Of a DNA stretch of 8,046 nucleotides, positions 1-6,733 are shown piece after piece. This DNA is from an uncultured Clostridia bacterium (GTDB lineage: Bacteria; Bacillota_A; Clostridia; Oscillospirales; Oscillospiraceae). The notes below the pieces were generated by a model that searched no databases, had not been told where the DNA came from, and saw nothing but the letters and a program-made list of their open reading frames with translations. The position numbers and the translations under genes are program-made. Numbering within the stretch: the first letter of the stretch is position 1; the number at the start of each line of letters is the position of its first letter. The stretch is taken from assembly GCA_946408145.1 (NCBI GenBank), contig CAMJQX010000066.1:1-8046 (forward strand). Reading direction: 5' to 3'.

Positions 1-1226
1 AGCTGTCCGCGCAGGCCGGGCTCCGGGACCTTGACAAGCAGATAGCTGTCGCTGTGGCCGACGCTCCCCTCCTCCGCGGTCTCGAAGAGGACGGGCAGGA
101 CCTGCCCGACGCTCTGCTCGAGGAAGGCGCGGCGCATCCGCTCCGCCACGGCCTGCGCCTCATGCGCGCGGGCGGCCTTGAGGGCGTTCGAGCACTGCTG
201 CGGCATCTTGTCCGCCGGGGTGCCCGGGCGGCGGGAATAGGGGAAGACGTGCATGGCGGCAAAGGCGCATTTTTCGATGAAGGCCAGAGTCTCGCGCTGG
301 TCCTCGTCGGTCTCGCCGGGGAAGCCGGTGATGAGATCCGTGGTCAGCGCGCAGCCGGGGAAATAACGCCGCAGGCGCTCGCAGACCGCATAGAAGGCCG
401 CGGTGTCGTACTTGCGGTTCATGGCCTTCAGCGTCCGGTCGCAGCCGGACTGGAGCGAGAGGTGGAAGTGGCGGCAGAGCTTTCCCGTCGCGGCGAGGCG
501 GCGGCAGAAGTCCTCGGTGACGACCGTGGGCTCCAGCGAGCCGAGGCGGATGCGCATGTCCCCGGCGTTCGCCGCCACGACCTCGATCACATCGGCGAGC
601 CCCGGCTTCCCAGGCAGATCCGCCCCGTAGGAGGCCACCTCGATCCCGGTGAGCACGAGCTCGCGGTAGCCCTCGTCCCGCACGCGCCGGGTCTCGGCCG
701 CGGCGTCCTCGAGCGGGAGGCTGCGCAGGCGGCCGCGGGTGTAGGGGATGATGCAGTAGCTGCAGAAGTTGACGCAGCCGTCCTGGATCTTGAGCATGGC
801 GCGGGTGCGCCCGGCGAGGGCCCCGGCGGGCAGGCGCTCGAAGTCATGGCGGCGGAAGGGCGCGTCGATGTCCCGGCTGCCCTCCCCTTCCGCGGCGGCC
901 TTCTCCACAGCGCGCACAAAGCCCGCGCGGTCGTTGGTGCCGAAGATCACCTCCGCGCCGATCTCCGCGCTCTCCTCCGGGCTGAGCTGCGCGTAGCAGC
1001 CGGAGACGGCCACTACGGCCCCGGGATTCTCGTCTCGCAGGCGGCGGATGGTCTGGCGCGACTTGCGCCCGGACTCGGCCGTGACGGCGCAGGTGTTGAC
1101 GATGACCGCGTCCGCGATCTCTCCGGGCGCGGCGGGCTCGTGCCCGTCGGCGCGGAGCATGGCCTCCATGGCCTGCGTCTCGTATTGGTTGACCTTGCAG
1201 CCGAGAGTGGCTATAATGTATTTCAT
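1..1226 (-). CDS. mtaB: tRNA (N6-L-threonylcarbamoyladenosine(37)-C2)-methylthiotransferase MtaB, 3' end cut by window edge
   Basis: Cytoplasmic radical-SAM enzyme of the MiaB/MtaB methylthiotransferase family, which converts t6A to ms2t6A at position 37 of ANN-decoding tRNAs. The minus-strand translation starts MKYIIATLGCKVNQYE, the usual MtaB opening. The three N-terminal-domain cysteines that bind the auxiliary [4Fe-4S] cluster are C10, C46 (in VNTCAVT) and C77 (in SGCYAQ). The radical-SAM motif CVNFCSYC supplies C151, C155 and C158. LGSLEP and LSLQSGCD further on fit the family. The start at 1226 is preceded by AGGAGA at a good spacing. The frame stays open to the edge for 408 codons; members are usually about 430-440 residues, so only the end of the C-terminal TRAM-type region is missing. 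The GCKVNQ opening, rather than the GCQMN type usual in MiaB, favours MtaB. The gene diverges from the cysteine desulfurase across a repeat element. I found no convincing minus-strand promoter in the gap. Confidence 0.93.
   Translation of the reverse strand, partial: MKYIIATLGCKVNQYETQAMEAMLRADGHEPAAPGEIADAVIVNTCAVTAESGRKSRQTIRRLRDENPGAVVAVSGCYAQLSPEESAEIGAEVIFGTNDRAGFVRAVEKAAAEGEGSRDIDAPFRRHDFERLPAGALAGRTRAMLKIQDGCVNFCSYCIIPYTRGRLRSLPLEDAAAETRRVRDEGYRELVLTGIEVASYGADLPGKPGLADVIEVVAANAGDMRIRLGSLEPTVVTEDFCRRLAATGKLCRHFHLSLQSGCDRTLKAMNRKYDTAAFYAVCERLRRYFPGCALTTDLITGFPGETDEDQRETLAFIEKCAFAAMHVFPYSRRPGTPADKMPQQCSNALKAARAHEAQAVAERMRRAFLEQSVGQVLPVLFETAEEGSVGHSDSYLLVKVPEPGLRGQ
1189..1217 (+). promoter_or_regulatory. 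Candidate sigma-A-type promoter for the cysteine desulfurase, inside the mtaB start region
   Basis: TTGACC (1189-1194), a 17-bp spacer and a perfect TATAAT (1212-1217) lie on the plus strand, pointing at the desulfurase gene. Transcription would begin near 1224 and give a leader of about 150 nt that carries the whole hairpin repeat. The promoter is antisense to the first dozen codons of mtaB. Those codons encode a conserved motif, so the match could be partly a coincidence of codon choice. Confidence 0.55.
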
Positions 1227-1242
1227 AGATTCTCCTTTATGC

Positions 1243-1352
1243 CTTCCCCGCGCACGGGGAAGGTGGCGCGAAGCGCCGGATGAGGTCTCTCATCCTATCA
1301 GGGACCTCATCAGTCAGCCTTGCGGCTGACAGCTTCCCCGTGCGCGGGGAAG
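1243..1352. repeat. Composite palindromic intergenic repeat (REP/MITE-like, four internal hairpins flanked by 20-bp inverted repeats)
   Basis: Two 20-bp arms, 1243-1262 and 1333-1352, are exact reverse complements of each other, and each is itself nearly self-complementary (CTTCCCCG...CGGGGAAG). Between them are further stems: GGCGC/GCGCC with a GAA loop (1265-1277), GATGAGGTC/GACCTCATC (1279-1287 with 1303-1311) and GTCAGCC/GGCTGAC (1313-1319 with 1324-1330). The element fills nearly all of the mtaB/desulfurase gap, ending 23 bp before the desulfurase start. From memory, similar palindromic repeats are scattered through genomes of gut Clostridia; I could not confirm this here. It encodes no protein. 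It could be a non-autonomous mobile repeat, and in RNA it would fold strongly. Confidence 0.75.
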
Positions 1353-1375
1353 CCAATATGGAAAGGTTATTGAAA

Positions 1376-2506
1376 ATGGAACACTATCTTGACAATTCCG
1401 CCACCACGCGCGTCTGCCCGGAGGCGGCGGAGGCGGCGCTGCGCGCCATGACCGAGATCTACGGCAACCCCAGCTCCACCCACACGCTCGGACGGGAGGC
1501 GAAAAAGCTGCTCGACCTGAGCCGGAAGCAGGCCGCCGACGCGCTCGGCTGCCTGCCGAAAGAGCTGGTCTTCACCTCCTGCGGCTCCGAGAGCGACAAC
1601 TGGGCCATCCTCGGCGGCGCGGAGGCCATGAAGCGCAGGGGGAAGCACGTGATCAGCTCCGCCGTGGAGCACGACGCCGTGCGCAAAAGCCTGGACGAGC
1701 TGGAGAGCCGCGGCTTCGAGGTCACGCGCCTGCGGCCCGACCGCACGGGCGCGATCCCCGTCGAGGCGGTGCGGGAGGCCCTGCGGCCGGATACGGTGCT
1801 GCTGAGCCTGATGCTGGTCAACAACGAGACCGGCGCCGTCACGGACATTTCCGGCGTCTCCCGTCTGCTGCGCGAGACCGGCTCCCCCGCTCTGCTGCAC
1901 TGTGACGCGGTGCAGGCCTTTTTGAAGCTCCCCTTCACGGCCAAACGCCTCGGGGCGGATCTGATCAGCGTCAGCGGCCACAAGATCCACGCGCCGAAGG
2001 GCGTCGGCGCGCTGTACATCCGAAACGGCCTGCGCCTCAAGCCCTTCATCCTGGGCGGCGGGCAGGAGGACGGCCGCCGGGCCGGCACCGAGGCCATGCC
2101 GCAGATCGCGGCCTTCGGCGCGGCCTGCGCGCTCGGCAGCGCGCATCTGGCGGAGAACGCCGCGCGCATGGCGGATTGCAAGCGGGAGATCGTACGGCGG
2201 CTCTCCGCCGCGATCCCGGAGCTGCGCTTCGTGGATACGGCCGCGCCGCATATCCTCTCGCTCTCCCTGCCCGGCTACCGCAGCGAGGTGCTCATGAACT
2301 TCCTCGAGGCGCGGGAGGTCTACGTATCAAAAAGCTCCGCCTGCAAAAAGGGCGGGCGGAGCCATGTGCTGGAAGCGATCGGTCTGGATGCGAGGACGAT
2401 CGACGGGGCGATCCGCGTCGGTCTGTCCCGCTATACGACGGACGGGGATATCGACGCGCTCTGTCAGGGCTTGATCGACGCCCGCAGCAGCCTTCGGCAT
2501 GTTTAG
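1376..2506 (+). CDS. NifS/IscS-type cysteine desulfurase (class V aminotransferase fold)
   Basis: PLP-dependent enzyme that removes sulfur from L-cysteine as an enzyme persulfide, for Fe-S cluster assembly and tRNA thiolation. It has 376 residues, a normal family length. The start MEHYLDNSATT is the classic opening. H99 (in AVEHDAV) is the ring-stacking histidine; DAVQAF precedes the PLP-binding K203 in SGHKIHAPKGVGALY. C323 in SSACKKGG is the persulfide cysteine, followed by SHVLEAIGL. I chose ATG 1376 because GAAAGG sits 9 bases upstream and homology begins there. The frame is open back to 1280, but that extension would be translated from the hairpin repeat; ATG 1358 is a second, less likely choice. 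Clostridial nifS genes often sit beside thiI, but no thiI is seen here. Divergent mtaB is another sulfur-using gene, which suggests but does not prove a link. Confidence 0.93.
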   Translation: MEHYLDNSATTRVCPEAAEAALRAMTEIYGNPSSTHTLGREAKKLLDLSRKQAADALGCLPKELVFTSCGSESDNWAILGGAEAMKRRGKHVISSAVEHDAVRKSLDELESRGFEVTRLRPDRTGAIPVEAVREALRPDTVLLSLMLVNNETGAVTDISGVSRLLRETGSPALLHCDAVQAFLKLPFTAKRLGADLISVSGHKIHAPKGVGALYIRNGLRLKPFILGGGQEDGRRAGTEAMPQIAAFGAACALGSAHLAENAARMADCKREIVRRLSAAIPELRFVDTAAPHILSLSLPGYRSEVLMNFLEAREVYVSKSSACKKGGRSHVLEAIGLDARTIDGAIRVGLSRYTTDGDIDALCQGLIDARSSLRHV

Positions 2507-2599
2507 CGCCTAGCAGTTAGCGTTTAGCGCCTAGAGGACGCGTTTTCTCCTACAAGCTAGGCGCTATTCTACTCGGCGCTAATCGCTCGGCGCTATTCT
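2501..2599. repeat. Short direct and inverted repeat cluster between convergent genes; possible bidirectional terminator
   Basis: GTTTAGCGCCTAG occurs twice (2501-2513 and 2522-2534), the first copy spanning the desulfurase stop codon. TAGCGCCTAG at 2525-2534 is the exact reverse complement of 2557-2566, giving a 10-bp stem; an inner AGGA/TCCT pairing shortens the loop. CTCGGCGCTA is then directly repeated at 2572-2581 and 2586-2595, and GGCGCTATTCT at 2560-2570 and 2589-2599. The last copies overlap the stop of the AI-2E gene. Placement between two converging stop codons suits a shared terminator, but there is no clear T-run on either strand. The unit variants look like a decayed minisatellite. 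Confidence 0.6.
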
Positions 2600-3861
2600 T
2601 CCTCCGTCTCCGGTTTTTTGACGATCGTCCGGGTGACGGGGTCGATGCTCTCCAGATTCATGTAATCGGCGGCCTCCGACGGGAGGTCGTTTCTTTTCAG
2701 GCGCTTGGCGATGAGCTTGTCGACCGCGGTATAGATCAGCACGAAGACCGGCACGCCCAGGAGCATGCCCCAGAAGCTGAAGAGCCCCGCGCCGAGGATG
2801 ATGGCGAACATGACCCAGAAGCCGCTGATGCCGATGGAGCTGCCGAGGATCTTCGGGCCGATGAAGTTGCCGTCGATCTGCTGCAGGATGATGATGAAGA
2901 TGACAAAAATCAGCGCTTTCGTGGGATCGACCATCAGGATGATGATGGCCGAGGGCACCGCGCCGATCAGCGGTCCGAAGAAGGGGATGATGTTGGTCAC
3001 GCCGATCATCACGCTGACCAGCAGCGCGTAGGGCATGCTCAGGATCGCGCAGACGATGTAGCAGATCAGGCCGATGATCGCGGAGTCGAGCAGCTTGCCG
3101 TTGATGAAGCCCATGAAGGTCTTGTCCGTAAAGGCCAGCAGATCCCGGAGCTTTTCGGCGCTCTCGATGCCGAAGAGGCTGTAGCTGAAGCGGCGGGCGC
3201 CGGCGGTGAAGCTCTCGATATTCCCGAGAAGATAGACGGAGACGATGATGCCGATGATGAGGTTGTAGACCGCCTTGACCGCGTAGGCCACGCCGGTCGT
3301 CACGTTGCTGACCACGCTGCCGAGCCCCGGCAGGAGGGTGCTGCGCACCCAGTCGAACACGTTGGTGTTCACATTCGTCAAGGCTTCCGTGATATAAGCC
3401 TCGAGCTCCGGAAAGCCCTGGAGCGTCTTCTCGACCCAGGCGGTGAGGTTGGCGATATAGGTCGGGCTGTTGTCCACGATCATGACGATGCTGCTGTACA
3501 ACTGCGGCAGGATCAGATAAAACAGGGCGACGATCAGGGCGATCAGCACGATCTCGGACACGAGCACCGACATGCCGCGGGCAAAGCGCCGCGCGCTGTA
3601 GGCCTTTTTGCCCTTGTAGATCTTTCGTGAGAGCGGCAGGAACGCGCTCTTCTCCAGCGCCCTCATCAGCGGGTGGATCAGATAGGTGAGCACGAGGCCC
3701 CAGACAAAGGGACTCAGGATCCCCATCAGGGAGCTCAGGCCCTTGCCGATGACGGGCAGATAGCTCAGCGCCATGTAAAACAGGATCGCCCCGGCGATCA
3801 CGAGGAAAGCCGTAATGCCCCAGTATAAATACTTTTTATCCCAACGGAACTGCCTGCGCAT
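2593..3861 (-). CDS. AI-2E family transporter (PF01594; TqsA/PerM/YdbI-like membrane protein)
   Basis: Polytopic inner-membrane protein of 422 residues. Hydrophobic segments lie at about 11-33, 46-65, 100-121, 193-212, 256-275, 278-309, 316-327 and 345-380. A larger hydrophilic stretch of about 70 residues (122-190) follows the third segment, as is usual in the family. Family landmarks are NIIPFFGPLIGAVPSAII (about 290-307) and the GNFIGPKILG stretch (331-340). The C-terminal 40 residues are charged and end in EEE. The family name comes from autoinducer-2 export, but many members move other substrates such as ions, so the substrate here is unknown. The ATG at 3861 is preceded by GAGGG and by a good promoter. 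The gene stands alone, convergent with the desulfurase and divergent from the carboxypeptidase. The last codons lie inside the short repeat cluster. Confidence 0.9.
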   Translation of the reverse strand: MRRQFRWDKKYLYWGITAFLVIAGAILFYMALSYLPVIGKGLSSLMGILSPFVWGLVLTYLIHPLMRALEKSAFLPLSRKIYKGKKAYSARRFARGMSVLVSEIVLIALIVALFYLILPQLYSSIVMIVDNSPTYIANLTAWVEKTLQGFPELEAYITEALTNVNTNVFDWVRSTLLPGLGSVVSNVTTGVAYAVKAVYNLIIGIIVSVYLLGNIESFTAGARRFSYSLFGIESAEKLRDLLAFTDKTFMGFINGKLLDSAIIGLICYIVCAILSMPYALLVSVMIGVTNIIPFFGPLIGAVPSAIIILMVDPTKALIFVIFIIILQQIDGNFIGPKILGSSIGISGFWVMFAIILGAGLFSFWGMLLGVPVFVLIYTAVDKLIAKRLKRNDLPSEAADYMNLESIDPVTRTIVKKPETEEE

Positions 3862-3887
3862 AGGAATCCCTCACTTTCATTCATTTC

Positions 3888-3916
3888 ATTTTACTATCGG
3901 GCTTTTTCCCCGTCAA
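3888..3916 (-). promoter_or_regulatory. Promoter for the AI-2E family gene
   Basis: Read on the minus strand, TTGACG (3916-3911), exactly 17 bases, then TAAAAT (3893-3888). This matches the sigma-A consensus in 10 of 12 positions. Initiation near 3881 would give a short leader of about 20 nt carrying the GAGGG ribosome binding site ahead of ATG 3861. Confidence 0.65.
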
Positions 3917-3960
3917 CCACATTTTTCGTTTTCACCGGAGGTCTTTGGTGTTATGTAAAC

Positions 3961-3989
3961 TTAATATGCGTTTTTTCGGGTGATATACA
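3961..3989 (+). promoter_or_regulatory. Weak candidate extended -10 promoter for the D-Ala-D-Ala carboxypeptidase gene
   Basis: TGATATACA (3981-3989) matches an extended -10 element, with a poor -35, TTAATA (3961-3966), 17 bases upstream. Initiation near 3996 would give a leader of about 180 nt. The rest of the divergent region 3862-4175 holds the minus-strand AI-2E promoter, the DnaA-box-like row, a C-rich stretch at 4123-4140 and the GGGGAGG ribosome binding site. I see no gene in it. Confidence 0.4.
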
Positions 3990-3999
3990 ATAGGCTGTG

Positions 4000-4044
4000 T
4001 GTGGAAAACCCTGTTGAAAATGTTAAAAACTCACGGATTTCCAC
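4000..4044. other. Row of DnaA-box-like 9-mers
   Basis: Three related 9-mers follow one another on the plus strand: TGTGGAAAA (4000-4008), TGTTGAAAA (4012-4020) and TGTTAAAAA (4021-4029). An inverted TTTCCAC (4038-4044) pairs with GTGGAAA (4001-4007). The first resembles the reverse complement of a DnaA box (TGTGGATAA), with one mismatch; the other two are more degenerate. They lie just downstream of the candidate transcription start. A DnaA or other repressor site is possible; a chance A-rich patch is the alternative. Confidence 0.3.
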
Positions 4045-4175
4045 CGCTTTCCCTCCCGGATCTCTGTGCATGTTTCCGTCAGCTTCTGTCGAAATATGCA
4101 TAATTCCGTCAACCGGCGCATGTCCCCCTCCCCCGCCGCATAGTCTGTCAGCAGAAAACGAAGGGGAGGACGCCC

Positions 4176-5330
4176 ATGAAAACGCTTCGCCTGCTGCTGT
4201 GTATGCTGCTGTGTCTGCCGATCATTCTTCTGCCCTGCCGGGCGCTCGCGCTTGCGCCGCTGCGGGACGACGACATCCGCATCGCCGCTCCGTCCGCCAT
4301 CCTGATGGAGAAGGTCACGGGGCAGGTGCTGTACGAAAAGGACGCCGATGCGCGGCTGCTGCCCGCGAGCGTCACGAAGGTGATGACCCTGCTGCTGATC
4401 GTGGAGGACATCGAGGCCGGGAAGCTCGCGCTCGACGACGTGGTCACCGCGAGTCCCCGCGCGGCCTCCTTCGGCGGCAGCTGCGTGTATCTGGAGGAGG
4501 GCGAGCAGATGAGCGTGCACGAGATGCTCAAATGCATCACCGTGGCCTCCGCCAACGACTGCGCCGTGGCCATGGCCGAGCATATCAGCGGCACAGAGGG
4601 GCTGTTCGTGGAGCGCATGAACGCGCGGGCGGAGGAGCTGGGGCTGCAGAACACGCATTTTTCCAACTGCACGGGTCTGTTCGAGGATGAGGGGCACTAC
4701 AGCTCCGCGCGGGATATCGCCCTCATGTCGCGGGAGCTGATCTCCCACCCGCTCATCAAGGATTACAGCACCATCTGGATGGACAGCATCCGCGGCGGCA
4801 GCTTCGGCCTGAGCAACACCAACAAGCTGGTCTACTGGTACGAGGGCTGCACCGGGCTCAAGACCGGCTACACCAGCGCCGCGATGTACTGCCTCGCGGC
4901 GACTGCCGAGCGGAATGGCACGGAGTACATCGCCGTCGTCATGCACGGCGAGAGCAGCGACTCTCGCAACGCCGACGCGACCGCCCTTCTCAATTACGGC
5001 TTTGCGCGCTATGAGCTCTGCTCCCTGCTGCCGGAGGCGCCGCTGCCCGCGCTGCCTGTGGAGCTCGGCATGGCCGAGACGCTGCCTCTGCGCTGCGAGG
5101 GGGAGTCCTCGGCTCTGATCCCCAAAGGAAGCGGAGCGCCGGGCTACCGGCTGGAGCTGCCGGAGTCGGTGAGCGCGCCGGTGGAGGAGGGCACGGCGCT
5201 TGGGACGCTCACGGTCAGCCTCGGCGGAGAGACGCTGGCGCGGCTGCCCGTCGTCGCGGCGGCGTCTGTCCCCCGGCTCGGCGTCGGACCGCTGTTCGTC
5301 CGCCTGCTGGGGAGCCTGGTCGGACTGTAA
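4176..5330 (+). CDS. Secreted D-alanyl-D-alanine carboxypeptidase (peptidase family S11, DacF/PBP5-like)
   Basis: Low-molecular-mass penicillin-binding protein that removes the terminal D-Ala from peptidoglycan pentapeptides outside the membrane. It has 384 residues, a typical length. Residues 1-27 form a signal peptide (basic MKTLR, then a leucine-rich core, ALALA at the end). The three active-site motifs are S65-V-T-K68 (nucleophile and general base), S125-A-N127, and K229-T-G231 in GLKTGYTS. A C-terminal beta-rich PBP5_C-like domain runs from about residue 285 to 360. The last 20 or so residues (VPRLGVGPLFVRLLGSLVGL) look like the amphipathic tail that anchors these enzymes to the membrane. 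GGAGG lies 6 bases before ATG 4176. A 160-nt-plus leader precedes it. The next gene, pgi, has its own promoter, and I see no terminator between them, so read-through is possible. Confidence 0.93.
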   Translation: MKTLRLLLCMLLCLPIILLPCRALALAPLRDDDIRIAAPSAILMEKVTGQVLYEKDADARLLPASVTKVMTLLLIVEDIEAGKLALDDVVTASPRAASFGGSCVYLEEGEQMSVHEMLKCITVASANDCAVAMAEHISGTEGLFVERMNARAEELGLQNTHFSNCTGLFEDEGHYSSARDIALMSRELISHPLIKDYSTIWMDSIRGGSFGLSNTNKLVYWYEGCTGLKTGYTSAAMYCLAATAERNGTEYIAVVMHGESSDSRNADATALLNYGFARYELCSLLPEAPLPALPVELGMAETLPLRCEGESSALIPKGSGAPGYRLELPESVSAPVEEGTALGTLTVSLGGETLARLPVVAAASVPRLGVGPLFVRLLGSLVGL

Positions 5331-5346
5331 AGCTCCGCTTTCGCCC

Positions 5347-5374
5347 TTGCAAAAATCCCAGCTTCGTATATAAT
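5347..5374 (+). promoter_or_regulatory. Promoter for pgi
   Basis: TTGCAA (5347-5352), a 16-bp spacer and a perfect TATAAT (5369-5374). Initiation near 5381 gives a leader of about 33 nt that carries the consensus ribosome binding site AGGAGG (5400-5405), 8 bases before ATG 5414. The promoter lies entirely in the short gap after the carboxypeptidase stop codon. Confidence 0.65.
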
Positions 5375-5413
5375 GGATATGTTACATCAGAAAAAACACA
5401 GGAGGTATTTCCT

Positions 5414-6688
5414 ATGGTTAAAGTTGATCTCTCCGGCGCTTCCCGGTTCTTCACCGGCGCCGGGCCCGACTACGCCGCCGCCGGGCGCGCGCATCAGGTG
5501 CTCGCCGAGGGCAGCGGTCTGGGCAATGACTTCATCGGCTGGCTGGGTCTGCCCCAGCGCATGAAGGACACCGAGCTGCCCGCGATCCTCGAAGCGGCAA
5601 AGCTGATCCGCAGCCGTTCCCAGGCGCTCGTCGTCATCGGCATCGGCGGCTCCTACCTCGGCGCCCGCGGCGCGATCGAGCTGCTCAAGCCCATCCCCGG
5701 CAAGGGCGATCCCCGCGTCTTCTTCGCGGGCAACGGTCTCTCCGCCGACGCCCTGTGCGACACGATCGAGCTTCTGGGCGACAAGGACTTCGACGTGAAC
5801 GTCATCTCCAAGTCCGGCACCACGCTGGAGCCCGCGGCCTCCTTCCGCGTCTTCCGCGAGCTGCTGGCGAAGAAGTACGGCGACAAGGCCGACGAGCATA
5901 TCTTTGCCACCACCGACGCCCGCCGCGGCGTGCTCAAATCCCTGGCGGACGCCCACGGCTGGCCCAGCTTCGTCGTGCCTGACGACGTCGGCGGCCGCTT
6001 CAGCGTCCTCTCCGCCGTCGGCCTGCTGCCCATGGCCGTGGCCGGCATCGACGTCGAGCGCGTGATCGACGCTGCGATCGCGGAATTCAAGGCGCTCGAT
6101 CTCAGATCCCCCGAGAACCCCGCCTGGCAGTACGCCGCCGCCCGTCAGAACCTCTACAACAAGGGCTACGGCATCGAGATCCTCGGCTGCTACGAGCCCA
6201 GCTTCCGCTTTATGGCCGAGTGGTGGAAGCAGCTCTACGGCGAGAGCGAGGGCAAGGACGGCAAGGGCATCTTCCCCGCCTCCGTGGAATTCACCGCCGA
6301 TCTGCATTCCATGGGTCAGTTTATCCAGCAGGGCCCGCGCACGCTGATGGAGTCCATCGTCCGCTTTGAAAAGAGCCGCAATGCCTACCCCTTCCCCTTT
6401 GAGGAAGCCAACGCCGACGGCCTCAACTACATCGCCGGGCGCGACATGGCCGAGGTCTCCAACATCGCGGCCGACGCGGTCAAGGCCGCGCACATCTCCG
6501 GCGGCGTGCCGAACATGGTCATCTCCGTCCCGAAGCGGGACGAGGAGGGCTTTGCCGCGCTGGTCTGCTTCTTCGAGCTGGCCTGCGCCCTGTCCGGCTA
6601 CATGTCAGGCGTCAATCCCTTCGACCAGCCGGGCGTGGAGGCCTACAAGAAGAACATGTTCCGCATGCTGGGCAAGCCCGGTGCGTAA
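5414..6688 (+). CDS. pgi: Glucose-6-phosphate isomerase
   Basis: Cytoplasmic glycolytic enzyme interconverting glucose 6-phosphate and fructose 6-phosphate. It has 424 residues and is of the short Firmicutes type. The sugar-phosphate-binding (SIS fold) motifs are VIGIGGSYLGARGA (74-87) and ISKSGTTLEPA (131-141). FAEWWKQLYGESEGK-like sequence at 267-281 contains the likely catalytic E277. DLHSMGQ holds H298, and GVEAYKKNMF holds K412. Compared with the Bacillus subtilis enzyme, as I recall it, the protein is a little shorter at the N-terminus and stops right after LGKPG, without the usual charged tail of a dozen residues. All catalytic positions are present, so I take it as functional. Strong C-ending codon bias, a perfect TATAAT and AGGAGG suggest high expression. 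A perfect hairpin begins 4 bases after the stop codon. Confidence 0.96.
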   Translation: MVKVDLSGASRFFTGAGPDYAAAGRAHQVLAEGSGLGNDFIGWLGLPQRMKDTELPAILEAAKLIRSRSQALVVIGIGGSYLGARGAIELLKPIPGKGDPRVFFAGNGLSADALCDTIELLGDKDFDVNVISKSGTTLEPAASFRVFRELLAKKYGDKADEHIFATTDARRGVLKSLADAHGWPSFVVPDDVGGRFSVLSAVGLLPMAVAGIDVERVIDAAIAEFKALDLRSPENPAWQYAAARQNLYNKGYGIEILGCYEPSFRFMAEWWKQLYGESEGKDGKGIFPASVEFTADLHSMGQFIQQGPRTLMESIVRFEKSRNAYPFPFEEANADGLNYIAGRDMAEVSNIAADAVKAAHISGGVPNMVISVPKRDEEGFAALVCFFELACALSGYMSGVNPFDQPGVEAYKKNMFRMLGKPGA

Positions 6689-6691
6689 ACT

Positions 6692-6733
6692 TCAAGGAAC
6701 GCTCAGCCCCTTCGCGGGCTGAGCGTTCCTTGA
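6692..6733. terminator. Perfect 18-bp stem-loop directly after pgi, probable terminator without a T-run
   Basis: Arms 6692-6709 and 6716-6733 are exact reverse complements (TCAAGGAACGCTCAGCCC and its partner) around a 6-nt loop containing TTCG. It starts 4 bases after the pgi stop. No T-tract follows (TCACTCG), so intrinsic termination may be inefficient. It could instead protect the mRNA 3' end, or be one end of the palindromic spacer that follows. Confidence 0.6.

Noticed and set aside
54..1283. 409-codon plus-strand open frame opposite mtaB
   Set aside because: Low-complexity Ala/Gly/Arg/Leu translation typical of the antisense of a GC-rich gene, with no start signal; the minus strand encodes a clear MtaB.
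1243..1352. CRISPR array
   Set aside because: The arms are inverted rather than directly repeated and there is no regular repeat-spacer pattern.
1367..2251. 294-codon minus-strand frame opposite the cysteine desulfurase
   Set aside because: Antisense shadow rich in Arg, Gly and Ala; the plus strand has all the desulfurase motifs.
3948..3983. 11-codon GTG-initiated ORF with GGAGG 6 bases upstream in the divergent control region
   Set aside because: No plus-strand promoter lies upstream of it, it overlaps the candidate promoter, and so short a match can arise by chance.
3980..4690. 236-codon plus-strand frame entering the carboxypeptidase out of frame
   Set aside because: Starts at a GTG inside the candidate -10 region and becomes a low-complexity shadow of the carboxypeptidase.
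4023..4946. 307-codon minus-strand frame opposite the carboxypeptidase
   Set aside because: Shadow frame; the plus strand has a signal peptide and SxxK, SxN and KTG motifs.
5387..6493. 368-codon minus-strand frame opposite pgi
   Set aside because: Gly/Ala/Val-rich shadow of the strongly biased pgi codons, with no recognisable domain.
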